Shown here: piece by piece, positions 43,842-55,936 of the stretch
Position numbering within the stretch: the first letter of the stretch is position 1
Layout: the number at the start of each line of letters is the position of its first letter
DNA from: Hofstenia miamia
Lineage: Eukaryota; Xenacoelomorpha; Acoela; Hofsteniidae
Assembly (NCBI GenBank): GCA_900660155.1
Contig: CABFPE010000313.1
Span: 172,345-236,344 of the forward strand
Direction: 5' to 3'
Length of the DNA: 64,000 bases
Program-made: the position numbers and the translations under genes
Notes under the pieces: model-generated
What the model was told of the DNA's origin: nothing
What the model saw: the letters and a program-made list of their open reading frames with translations, nothing else
Databases searched by the model: none

Positions 43842-45201
43842 TCAATTGATATTAACAAGTTTGCAGCCAAGTAAACCATAACCATCCCAAACATGTGGTG
43901 CTAAAGAGAATATTAAACAAGTCTGTGAAGATCCACGTAACGCTTCTACATTAACCGTTCTGCCTTGAGCATATTTTAAAATGTCAGCGATCATTGACAA
44001 GTCTTTAAAATTATCATGGTTCACTGATCCAAAACGTACAATACGATCACCGGCCAGCAAGCCACATTTTTCTGCAGGAGAATTTGGACAAACGCATTCA
44101 ATTAATAAAAATGCTTCACAATTTTCTCCTAAGTCAGTGACATTGCTTACACAATAGAGTGAAAATGAATATGGAATAGCTAAGTTAGATACATGAATAG
44201 AAGAATAAAATAGAATCGAAAAATGGATAAGAAGTACACTTTCATTTATAATGAATGAAATTAATAAAATGTTCATTCACAATAACGCCCTACATACGTA
44301 CGAGTTTTGTTGTACAGATAATTTTATTAAATACGGAAGCTGATTGATAAATAGTTTTATTCTTATAGAAACATAAAATTAAGTTGGAGAAATATTTACT
44401 GTAATTATAACAAACTAAAATTCCATGCGTAGTTTCGTTCAATGGATAAAGTGGAATTAAGAAAACTCGACTAAATGGGTTTAAATGTGCGAAACAAATA
44501 TGAACTTTGCGAAAAATGAACTAGGCGATAACATTAAATGACATGAAAAATAACTGCGTTTTGCAATATTAGTTTGAAAAATTTTACCAAAAAGCATATT
44601 GCAATAACTAAATAAACGCGATGTAAATAATGTAAATGGAGATGGCGTGGCAAATCTCAAAATTGATTAGCATACATACATCAACATACATCTAAATTAT
44701 TCGCTAAAATAGTGCACGTTCATGACAGCTCACGGCATGCCAAATTTCCAATATTCAAGATTAGAACTAAAATTCATTTTTCTGTGTGTAAATCGAAAAT
44801 TGACAGAAAATAAACTGTACCATATAAATCCATTAGGTTAAGCAATGCCACTTGCTTTCATTATTTTTATTTTCAACTTCGGTTAAATCTTTGCTAATTG
44901 CTGCAATTTGATCAATTGCATCTTTTTCTTTATTTGATGCATGTAGTTGATGTAACTCATGCTCAATTGTTGACATTAAATTTCGATGGTCATTTTGCAA
45001 ACAGCTAATAGTCCTCCGTAAATTACGAATTGTTAAAATATCAATATCAGATCTAGGAAAGTCATCACTATCAACAACTGGATCATTAAGTCCAACGCAC
45101 CCGTGCTTTGGCGAATGAAGTTCATCAGTGATTTTAGCAATTTCCATTTCAATACATTCTTTATTTTTAATTAATATCCGAAGATTGGCAGTTGCTTCCA
45201 T
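43842..45201 (-). CDS. PSMD9: 26S proteasome assembly chaperone PSMD9 (p27), two coding exons
   Basis: PSMD9 is a chaperone for assembly of the proteasome base ATPases. The upstream exon (45205-44852) encodes the N-terminal helical domain, with GLNDPVVDSDDFPRSDIDI and SCLQNDHRNLM, hallmarks of the family. The downstream exon (44145-43842) encodes the PDZ domain, with CPNSPAEKCGLLAGDRIVRF and the closing WDGYGLLGCKLV. The donor is AGCAA|GTGGCA and the acceptor TTGTGTAAG|C; both are phase 2, and the 706-bp intron removal gives a 217-residue protein, close to the 223 residues of the human one. A splice site (TTTTTCAG) lies four bases before the ATG at 45201, so a non-coding first exon is likely. 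It looks intact. An N-terminal coding extension from an upstream exon cannot be excluded. Confidence 0.92.
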
Positions 45202-45205
45202 CAAT

Positions 45206-46572
45206 CTGAAAAACATAAATGTGTGATTTAATATGCATAAAAATAAATAAATATATACATAGCAATTCTAAGTTGTTTAATATTGCTAAAGTTTCACAAA
45301 TTGAAATACATTTACTTAGACTCATCAGCATTTGAAAATAAAACGATAATAACAATATTGAAGAAATTTTTAATACATATGTACAAATTTCTCTCACAAA
45401 CGTAATAGTAACACCAACCTTCAACATTTTCAGTAATTGCTTTCGGTTTAATAATCGAATTAAATAATACAAAGATAAATTTAACCAAACATTGATACAT
45501 CCACCCTTTATATGTTCGATTAAAAATAGAAGTAATCATGGCATTGTAAAGTTAAGACGCGAAATAATGAGAAAGGATTATCTGAAAATTAGTTCAAACG
45601 CCTATTCTTGAAAAAATCTTTTAGGAATTTTTAAAGAATTAGCAAATGCATTTCAAAATAAATAAAATTAAAAAACATTTATATGGACAAATTCTGGTAA
45701 TCGCAAGTGAACAAGCTCTTGAAATTAATTTCAACAAGGATTTTTAGTTAAATAGCTATATTTACAGAAATCATAACTATGGATTAGCAAAAACGAGCCA
45801 ATTTCAAAATAATACGATTTTGGTGGAAAACATATATTCAGAAAATGAAATCCCAAATAGGACAAAGAATTTATTACATAAAATTATCCGAAATATACTA
45901 CAATTCTCACTAAATAGCATATGCGCAGCCAAAGGAAGGGCACAGGGGGCACGTCCCCAAACGAAACTGACAGCAAGACCACTTTTCTTGCAAACAACAT
46001 TCAGTCATTGCAATGCATTTAATATAGAAAAAATTAGTTTCTGCAGCATTTAAACATAGTTTTAATGGAAAAATTTAGTTAGCAAAATATTGAATATGTA
46101 CATTTGTACACGTTGACCCAAGTGTCAAAATTGAATGTATATACGTTCAATCAGTTTAAATTTGTCTTAGCTTATTTTCCATAAACAGTGATTAATTTTT
46201 TTAAGGGCATTTATAACGCTCCTCAATATTGATTGTCAAAAATTGTCAATATTGGTTAACAAATGCTTAATACATATGCTTATAATGAAAAATTGTATAT
46301 AATTATGTGTAAAATTATTAAAATATTAAAGAAATTATTTATTTTATGATCTAGTTGGGTAAATAACCTAAGGAAAACATGTGTATAATAGTACACATAA
46401 TGACTGAAAGGGCAATGTATTTAAAACAAGATCATACATATTTTACGGGCTATGCTTTATTCGCTTATGCGAAATTTAGCAGAAGCAATAAGCAAATTAT
46501 GTAGAAATAAAGTCATATTTCTTTATGCCATGAATTATTTTTATGTATGCACAGCTATTAAAATCTGCTATA
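45206..46572. other. Non-coding DNA upstream of PSMD9
   Basis: This should contain the PSMD9 promoter and a first exon, not located. A short GC-richer patch at 45920-45985 (AGGGGGCACGTCCCC) may be a repeat fragment. The rest is AT-rich. Confidence 0.45.
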
Positions 46573-46705
46573 CAGTATTCCCTCGCTTTTCGCGGGGGTT
46601 ATATTGTTTACTCCCCCGCGAATATTTGGATGCACATTTTTTAGGGTTAAGAGCCTAACCTGCGAATGGGGAACCGTGAATAGGTGAGGTTATTGTGTAT
46701 TTGCT
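46573..46705 (+). mobile_element. Left end of a Tigger/pogo-like element
   Basis: After a TA at 46571-46572 the sequence CAGTATTCCCTCGCTTTTCG continues with CGGGGGTTATA, the form of Tigger/pogo terminal repeats. CCCGCGAATA and GGGAACCGTGAATAGG follow. No matching right end was found in the next kilobase, so only one end is supported. Confidence 0.5.
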
Positions 46706-47189
46706 TTTCAATTATACACCTCAAATAATGGACTCGATTTTGTTGTGAGTCTACACACTCTTTTGGATTAGGTGTTACCATGTTTTGAATGTGCTTCTAA
46801 TATTAAATGGTTAGTAAGGAGTGTCCTATGCTAAAATTGTGAATAAAAATTATTTTACCAATGTATTATTACCACATTTATTACATATTTCATTGCTAAA
46901 GTATTAAAAACACAAAATATGGTTTGTTTAAAGTTTATTCATTTATTAAATATCTAATACAGCCCGTGGAACTCCCCGTGCAGAGCACGGGCAGTTTCCT
47001 AGTTGTTTTATACAGTTAAATAACAAAAATTGCACTTCGATTACATTACCTCAAAAGCTATTAAAATTATAAATGTAGTATTTTTCTAAGGATAAATTTG
47101 CACACACGTTTGTTCTTTATGTATCAATTATTTTTAATTATTTACTTTAAGAAAGGTAACTAATGATAGTACAGTTATGACGAGTTTAT
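46706..47189. other. Non-coding DNA around a Helitron-like end
   Basis: AT-rich sequence with no recognised gene. It contains the GC-rich hairpin annotated separately at 46975-47002. Confidence 0.45.
46975..47002 (+). mobile_element. Helitron-like 3' end (hairpin plus CTAG)
   Basis: CCCGTGC-AGA-GCACGGG forms a perfect 7-bp hairpin in otherwise AT-rich DNA. Seven bases later comes CTAG followed by T (46999-47003), the CTRR|T form of a Helitron 3' terminus. An alternative stem uses CCCGTG at 46963-46968. No 5' TC end or Rep/helicase coding was seen, so this is a partial or non-autonomous element at best. Confidence 0.42.
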
Positions 47190-48427
47190 TTTCCCTCTAG
47201 ACAACAAATTATATGTTTGAATACTTAATCTGTGCGACAGTACAAAAAAATCAAAAAATTATTTTGTACCCTTATCGAAAAAGAATTCTATCTGCGGGCC
47301 TGACGAAAAGTATGCAAATGCGATTGATAATAATTAATATAATGAGAGAACGTTTTTATTAATATGAACAAAGCAAATTGGAAAATGTAAAAAACTTACT
47401 GAACTTTTCAATCAGACTTCTCTTAATATTATTGATACATTAAATCGCACTAAAATATGAATGCATAGGTTTCGAAATCAATAGAAAACTGCATTTGATT
47501 AATGACTAAACTGTTATTTTTAATAAATTTAAAGCATTTGAACAGAAAATGCTTAACAGCACAATCTACAAAACTATTATACAGTTAAATTTTCTCAACC
47601 ATTTTTTTATAGGCGTGAGAAAAGTGATGGATGAGACGTTTGAATGCATTGTTCAAGGTTTTTATATAACTTGGAGTGCAGCCAAACCTTAAAAATAGTG
47701 TGCAAACAATTTAATTGACAAAAATTCAAAGCTTTGACATGCGTTTTTCAGTGCGCCTTTGTGTAATAACTTATATAGCGCTTTTAATCATATTAAAGTA
47801 AATTTGGCGATCGAAACATCAAGTGGAGAGATATTATATTCACGAAGATTGGTGAAAGTCAAATGATGTATTATTATGAAAACATGAGCATGAGATCCCA
47901 TAAATAAAAACCTAACAGAGATCAGAATTTGGGATGTTGGCCTAATGAAATAACTACTTTGAAAATATATTTGTCACAAACTTAAAACTAACACGGCAAA
48001 TTTTTGTAGGAGCTCTAATTTGACGACAACTCAACAAATCCTTAAATGAAATCGTCAATAAAGCGTTATTGCAAAAAACGATTTTTCCTTTGGGTGGTTA
48101 TTTGCAAAATTTTGAAATAAATTGTTTCCAAAAAACACGTTTTTGCTTAATGACGACGTACATATTAACCAATTAGCCCTTGAATAAAATAGTATTATAA
48201 TTTGATTTTCTCTAAGGTAATAAATATTTTGCAAAATGCTTATATTAATATATGCAATGCTTGATAACATTTATACCAAGGTACTGTAAAGATTATAACA
48301 CGTGAAGTTTCGCAAAAATTGGCATAACATTTCCTGACGTATATTTTGGTGTAAATACGTTTAGATCAGATGTGCTTTGGTAGGAGGCTCGGAGGCTCAG
48401 TCCCCTCCCCTCACCTACAAAGTCACA
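47190..48427 (+). repeat. 1238-bp near-identical duplication, first copy
   Basis: The sequence recurs at 48429-49665 and the only difference I found is seven against six Ts in one run (near 47612 and 48841). The copies are separated by a single N. No gene lies inside. The sharp, gap-centred layout points to an unmerged contig overlap and not to a biological tandem repeat. Confidence 0.95.
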
Positions 48428-48428
48428 N
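48428..48428. other. Single-N scaffold join
   Basis: A lone N marks a join between contigs. Some scaffolders write a single N when the estimated gap is negative and the overlap was not resolved, which fits the repeated flanks here. Confidence 0.9.
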
Positions 48429-49665
48429 TTTCCCTCTAGACAACAAATTATATGTTTGAATACTTAATCTGTGCGACAGTACAAAAAAATCAAAAAATTA
48501 TTTTGTACCCTTATCGAAAAAGAATTCTATCTGCGGGCCTGACGAAAAGTATGCAAATGCGATTGATAATAATTAATATAATGAGAGAACGTTTTTATTA
48601 ATATGAACAAAGCAAATTGGAAAATGTAAAAAACTTACTGAACTTTTCAATCAGACTTCTCTTAATATTATTGATACATTAAATCGCACTAAAATATGAA
48701 TGCATAGGTTTCGAAATCAATAGAAAACTGCATTTGATTAATGACTAAACTGTTATTTTTAATAAATTTAAAGCATTTGAACAGAAAATGCTTAACAGCA
48801 CAATCTACAAAACTATTATACAGTTAAATTTTCTCAACCATTTTTTATAGGCGTGAGAAAAGTGATGGATGAGACGTTTGAATGCATTGTTCAAGGTTTT
48901 TATATAACTTGGAGTGCAGCCAAACCTTAAAAATAGTGTGCAAACAATTTAATTGACAAAAATTCAAAGCTTTGACATGCGTTTTTCAGTGCGCCTTTGT
49001 GTAATAACTTATATAGCGCTTTTAATCATATTAAAGTAAATTTGGCGATCGAAACATCAAGTGGAGAGATATTATATTCACGAAGATTGGTGAAAGTCAA
49101 ATGATGTATTATTATGAAAACATGAGCATGAGATCCCATAAATAAAAACCTAACAGAGATCAGAATTTGGGATGTTGGCCTAATGAAATAACTACTTTGA
49201 AAATATATTTGTCACAAACTTAAAACTAACACGGCAAATTTTTGTAGGAGCTCTAATTTGACGACAACTCAACAAATCCTTAAATGAAATCGTCAATAAA
49301 GCGTTATTGCAAAAAACGATTTTTCCTTTGGGTGGTTATTTGCAAAATTTTGAAATAAATTGTTTCCAAAAAACACGTTTTTGCTTAATGACGACGTACA
49401 TATTAACCAATTAGCCCTTGAATAAAATAGTATTATAATTTGATTTTCTCTAAGGTAATAAATATTTTGCAAAATGCTTATATTAATATATGCAATGCTT
49501 GATAACATTTATACCAAGGTACTGTAAAGATTATAACACGTGAAGTTTCGCAAAAATTGGCATAACATTTCCTGACGTATATTTTGGTGTAAATACGTTT
49601 AGATCAGATGTGCTTTGGTAGGAGGCTCGGAGGCTCAGTCCCCTCCCCTCACCTACAAAGTCACA
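48429..49665 (+). repeat. 1237-bp near-identical duplication, second copy
   Basis: Partner of 47190-48427. The left edge of this copy is the N and the right edge of the first copy is the same N, as expected if the end of one contig and the start of the next overlap. Confidence 0.95.
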
Positions 49666-50190
49666 TACTCGAAGGGGGAAGCTAACACACCTCCCATTTG
49701 AATTTATCTTGAAAATTTTTACCTCACATATATAGATTTTAATCAAACTTTGTAAGGGTTTTGTATTTAAGTAAGGATTCACATTCAAAAAAAAATGATA
49801 GTCATAAAAATTGAATATAAGCATTGTTTTTAACATTAATACGAGTTTTTTAAAATTTTATAAATTTAAATAAATATGTCTAATATATTTTACAAATTTG
49901 TAAATATGATATATTTAGAAAAAATTAGATAGAGGTGTAAAGATCTCTATTCTATTAGTTAAACTGCTACCAACATCATCCCTAGAGTGACAATATGGGT
50001 TTAGCATGGACCCGAACCCAACTGGATCAGAATATTAACTACCTGAATGGTGTTTAACATTAGTAATTTTTGATCAAAAATTCTAAGCTTTGATAACACT
50101 TCCATGTTTGTTGAAAGTTTTATTTTATTGTATTTCCAAAAAATACAAAATGAAATTTTAATTGTAAATATGTTTTAATAAAATTTTAAA
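49666..50190. other. AT-rich non-coding DNA
   Basis: No gene or transposon end was recognised. Confidence 0.45.
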
Positions 50191-50746
50191 GTAGCGTTCA
50201 GACCTGAAACATTGTTCACAACTTATTGGAATTTAATTACGTTATCAGCAAAAGTTGTCGACAGTTTTCAAAGTTAAATCGATTTTACTTTGGCTGACAA
50301 CTTTTGAATACATAATGATTTTGACAACAAAGTTTCAAGAGTAAACGCGAAAATACTTTTTTGTGAACTTTTCAAAACATATTCTGAGTGTGTTATCATA
50401 AACGAAAAAATAATTAAATAATTATTTCCGGTGTGAATGCAGGCATTCTTTTTAATCCAACATGTGAGCACGATCAATTTCGCGCATGTAGTCAATCGAT
50501 AAATCGATAAACAAACGCAATTGCAATAGCCTTGTTTATGGAATGAAGTATTGACACCTACAATATTAACAACATACACATTTAAGAGTATATTAATGAT
50601 TGCTTTAGACAAAATAGAAGATAAATTATATCCATAAAACATTGATAACAAACATTTGGTAAATAAACTAAATCATTTTAAAGGGCCTAATTTATAATTA
50701 GAAAATTTTTATAATTTGTGAACAAAGTTGTAGGTTTGAACCGTAC
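50191..50746. mobile_element. MITE with about 29-bp inverted ends beside TTAA
   Basis: The left end GTAGCGTTCAGACCTGAAAC then ATTGTTCAC and the right end, read on the other strand, GTACGGTTCAAACCTACAAC then TTTGTTCAC, agree at about 23 of 29 bases. The element is about 556 bp. TTAA lies immediately right of the right end (50747-50750) and one base left of the left end (50186-50189). Inside, AAAAGTTGTC and GACAACTTTT (about 50250 and 50297) form a further inverted pair. A 125-codon minus frame inside has no recognisable domain. Confidence 0.55.
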
Positions 50747-50750
50747 TTAA

Positions 50751-53700
50751 GAACATTTTGGTTGCTATTTTTTAAATGTGAAACAACAAATGCTAAACAA
50801 CAGTATATTCCGCTTTAATGATCCATTTATGTAATTTTGAGTTGTACAGTTAGATTTCCGTTAATATATTTTATAAATAGAAATTTTGAAGTAAAAAATT
50901 TTTATTTTTTATCAACTCATATTTTTATACGTTATCTTTCTGTAATATTGACCACGTGCTACAAATTTTGTAAATTATGCTAAGCTTTCGGTCTACATCG
51001 GGAATTTTTCAAACTTTTTTATTTTATTGAATTTTCATCGTTTTGACCCACTCATAGTGTTTACTTCTTCCGCGTGCTCCACATACTCCTACGTGGCAGT
51101 ATTCTGCATCTTCCCACAATTTGACTTTGAATTGGCTTGCATTTGAAATAAAAATATTGGCGAATATAATTAAAGTTAAATTCTGAAAGCATAGAAAGTA
51201 TAAAATATTGTCTTCATCTTTTGGAATATTAAATTGACTGAAAATATATTGATATTCAACTTAAGCATAAATAATGTACTAGAGAATTCGTATCAATTTA
51301 CTGTATTCATGGGAGGTAAAACAGCAAAAAATGATTGAAGATACAATTTATTAAATAATAAATCCGAACTAAAATTCAGTTTATTTTTATAGTACTTTTA
51401 ATAATGACAATGCCACTTATTCTTTAGTATTGAAAACAATAAATTGCATTTCTTCCAATTTAAAATCTTTAAAAATTCAGCTTTGCCTGAATCGTTCAAT
51501 CGCAAGTTATCAAATAATTATAGTGATTTTTGATAGGCCAATAAAATATATAATTGAATATTTTATTATTTTAATGATATCCATTCAAAAGTGATTGAAA
51601 AACTTTGATTGCTGCAATCATATTTTAGAAATTATATAAATTTCCTACATCTGTCTTGTAAACCCAAATACTGTTATAATCCAAAGCAGACTAAATGTCC
51701 AAATTTTGCACAATATTTAATAAATTATTAACATTGTGTGGCAAGCAAGTCAGAATGTTAAAAACTTAAAGTTGAATATATTCAACAAGATCAATATAAA
51801 ATCTTAAAAATTTAGCTCAATCTATTATTAATATCTATATGGAACTAGAATAAATTCAATATATTTCAATTTATATTTAATTATTACAAGAGATTATTTC
51901 ACAAAATTTCTTAGGAATGTACTAGTTTTTAAAACTATATATTTTTGTAAGAATAAGTTATAATTGTCACCCATTTCAGTGATTTTAGCACTATATGACA
52001 CCATTTCAATGGAAAATTCTGTAAAAATGCATTTCAAATCCACTGTTTCAATCACTGAATGATTCAAGCCTATGAAAATCATAGCCTATATTTGCAAAAC
52101 CTATGGAGTTTAAAAGTCAGTGCTCTCCCTAAATAACCTTTTTAGACCTCATAAATGTAAATTTTGAAAATAGAAAAATTAAAATTTTGGGAAAGAACTC
52201 CAATACATGTAAATTTGTTTAGCTGAATAATCTTTGAATCATTTTTGAATAAAGCTTCAAATTCAAGTTTGAATTCTTTAAATTTAGAATCAATTTTTTT
52301 GACAAAAACCAAGATTCAATAGAATATTTCAATCAAGGGCCAATCTAGAAATTTCTAAAGAGGGGAACTGAAGATCTTAATCTCCATTTTTGTTAATATT
52401 TTTTACTCAAGACATGATTATAATTTAATTCATCATACACTTTTCAATATTTAAGTTGTCATCAAGAACTCTAGTGGGAGTTTCTTCAAATTCACTTAGA
52501 AATATGTCAATTTGTCTAATGTATCATATTTTATATTAATATATAGATATTTTTGGTCCAGTGCTAATATTAAATGTGCTAATATTATGCATTATTAATC
52601 AAACAAAATATTACATGGAGACATTGCAGACATATTCAAGTTTAGCAAGTAAAACATAATATTAAATACTAAGTCATAATTGTGCCTTCAAGATAATAAT
52701 TTAAATAATGTTGTTTTGTGTTGTTATGACAAAGTTGTTTTAACATCAAAATGGTACTGTTTCATTAGTTGAACAATGTTGCTTGAACAACTTCATATTA
52801 GGTTGCTCTTTGGTTGATTTATGAATAAAAAAGCAATATTTTAAGGTCATAACAACATTGTTTTATATTGTCACATGATTGTTTATAATTACTTTTATAT
52901 GCAAAATAACATTTTATATTGCTAAATAGTTCAAGCATTGCTGCTTAAGCAAACACAAGCCCAATAAAGAGCAGACCATTATCTTTCAGATACTCTCAAA
53001 CATTTGTTAAACATTTAAATGAATGTCTTGTATATAAATGATAACAATGATCATAAAAATCTGCCAAATTTAACAAAAATTTAAAAATCTAAAATTAAGT
53101 ACAATTAGAAGTAGTACTTTCTTAAATTGTGGAAAATCTCTTTTGCTCAAATGTAACTTTTTTATTTAAGGGTGTCTAAATATTCATGAATAATTTATTT
53201 TGAAAATTCATTTATCTTTATCTGGTATATTATAATTTTCACAAATTCAAAATTTCACAAAGGTTTCACAAATCCTTTTTAATTTAAAAGGATCTATTAA
53301 CAAGAATAACAAAGTGAGTTTTATTTCCAAGCATCTGCTCACTGATTCTTTATTACTAAAATTGTTATTTTGATGTTAGTGGTTGCTGCAACAACCAAAA
53401 GTATGAAACAACTATAAACAACATAAAAACAACCAAAATTGTTATATGCACAATCTCATTTGAAATTCAAAAGTTGGTCTCAGTATCATATCTATAATGT
53501 TTCAATTTGTGTTAATTATCCTTGACCACTATCAGTCACATGGATCCAGTATTGGGTTCAGTAATGCTGCAATTTCCTCAGGACTCTATTGAGTATGTCA
53601 CCATAACTATTTTGTGAAATGTGGAGAGAGAAAGACATTAATACATTCACTAACAAATTTGCTGAATTTTGAAACTCAGGATTATTAGAAAATCAGAAAT

Positions 53701-55007
53701 TTAAGAATTGAATGATCTTAGCTGATTATTAAAGTAAGAATAAAGTTGCATTATTGTAGGATAATGGTCAAAGCTTCTATCTTGTAAAACAAAGCATTAA
53801 AATGAGGGTTATAGTGAACCCCTAATATGACAAAGTTTTTATTTAAAATTGGTAATTGTTTTTTACAACAAAAACTCAGCAATTAGCGCAAAATACTGTT
53901 TAAAATTTCAGAAATTCTTAAAAATTTGTTAGAAAAACATTTATGAAAATCAATAATATTGTGAATAGATTTTGTACATCATTTGAAATATGTGATAAAG
54001 TTCATGAAATTAATGTTGAAGAAAAATTTTGCAGGTGGGGGAAAATTCAGAAGCCCCATTTGCTTAAATCCCCAGATTTAAGAATCTGAAATAGAAAAAT
54101 TTTAAGTCTTTTTAAAACATGTTGTGTTTTTCATTTAAGAAAGTGGCTATGCTTGTATGTGTTCTTTGTAATACACTTCTGAAACAATGTCAATGAACAC
54201 AAAAACAGCAGCAAATATCTGGTGGACTAAAATAGCTTATAGCTTGGTTTTTTCTGGGATTTTATTTTATACTCAGTTATTTTTACAAAGAAGTGAGGAT
54301 TTTCTTACATTTCTCCTAAGGCAACTATGACCTGTATTTTTTATCTAGAGACCTTTGATTTTTTTCATTAATATTTATGTATACTGTGAGACCAGTTAAC
54401 AGCTTTTATAATATAATGAATGCCAAGTTTACTGGATGTTAGATAAAAGCAAAACATTGGATAGACACTAATTTAATTACTGCTTTGCAGTTAATGGTAA
54501 ATTCATAAGGGAGAACTTATTGTGTAAAGGGAGATTAAGGATGGAATTTCATTGCCAATATAGGTTTTTAAAATGGAACAAGTATATTCTTTCTTTATAC
54601 AACCATTTTTGATTGCACACATTTTCACAACTGTGTTGCTTAAAGCTTGAAAGTACAGTTAAGAAATTACTAAAACTTACTGATGTAGCCAAATATTTTG
54701 AAGAAAATAACATAGATCATAATATTTGAGAATTCAAAATTAATAATTATCTGGCTTGTCATTTTGAAATAAAAATCAAACCAAATATCAATATAGAAAT
54801 TCATGTGTTTATATATTTTTAGGAAACTGAATGATAAATATAACAGCATAATCATTTCTTTTAAAATTGCTGAACCCTTTAGAGTTAAAAAACTAATTTA
54901 TATATTTTTATATATCAATTAATATATGATGAAAATTCACAATTATGTTTTGTTAAAATATAAAAGGCAATATGTAGCTATTAATATAGCATTGAAATTG
55001 TTTTTGA
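50751..55007. other. Long AT-rich non-coding stretch
   Basis: No reading frame with recognisable domains was seen on either strand. Repeat-like patches include TTGTT/AACAA-rich sequence with inverted symmetry (about 52700-52900 against 53380-53450) and a hAT-end-like phrase CAAGGGCCAATCTAG at about 52334. None has a confirmed partner end. Confidence 0.45.
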
Positions 55008-55936
55008 CAGGGTTTTCAAGTACCCAGAATGTTAAGAACTTGAACCCTGGTTTTTGAGTCACTCAATTCAAGTTTGAGTTTCCACATTTAAAGTTTAGTT
55101 CAAATATATTTTTAAGAAGATTCCAAAATTGATCAAGTCTTATCCTATTTTAATAAAGTTCTTACTTTTAAATAGTAAACAATATATAGTTCTGATTGGG
55201 TAGCTTAACAAAATTAGAAATTTAATATATTTTCTCATGAAAATTCCAAAAAGTGGAGATCAAGCCCAATTTTGTTTATATTTTGTGAAAATTAATATTT
55301 TTGTTTCTAAAGTTGTGTGATCATTCCTGCTTTCAACACTTATTTCTATATATTCAGACTTACTATTGCTGTGCTTTGAAGAATACTTTCTGCTAATAAT
55401 ATATTTGTTAAATCCTTATAATTATTAAATATTAAAAACTGCTGAACAGCAGTAGTGACAGCATCAAAGAAATGCTAATTTGCTTTATGTGTATAGCTAA
55501 AATTAATACTTACTTTTTGCGATTTTAATATAAAAATATGTAAAATGAAATCAATTTAAGCAAAATTAAAAATTTGTGAATCTTCTCCATTGATTTAAGG
55601 ACTGAAACTTAAGTCTAAAATATGTGATTTTCTTCCAACTTCAATCATTTTGAGAAAGTTTTTTTAAATTTCCAAATACTTTAAAAACCTTCAATCAAAT
55701 GTATGAGTTACTTATCCTAATGTTAAAGTATTTTATTTAAAAAATTCCTAGCTTGATTGAGATTTTTCAAACCTTGATTATTTTCCAAATTCAATTTTAA
55801 TTGACACAGATACTGAAGTACAAAATAATTGATTTTCACAATATTTTCAAATGAATTTTTGATCAAGTTTTTTTAATCAAGTTTTAAAAACTCATTCAAG
55901 TCTTCTGATTTGAAAGCAAAGTACTCACAAGCCCTG
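55008..55936. mobile_element. Candidate hAT-like MITE
   Basis: The left end CAGGGTTTTCAAGTAC and the right end on the other strand CAGGGCTTGTGAGTAC agree at 12 of 16 bases, a form used by many hAT elements. The flanking octamers do not match well. The inner flanks repeat variants of TCAAGTTT. It is non-coding. The weak target duplication keeps confidence low. Confidence 0.4.

Noticed and set aside
48055-49508. Two identical 71-codon minus frames as a duplicated gene
   Set aside because: They lie in the assembly duplication and have no recognisable domain.
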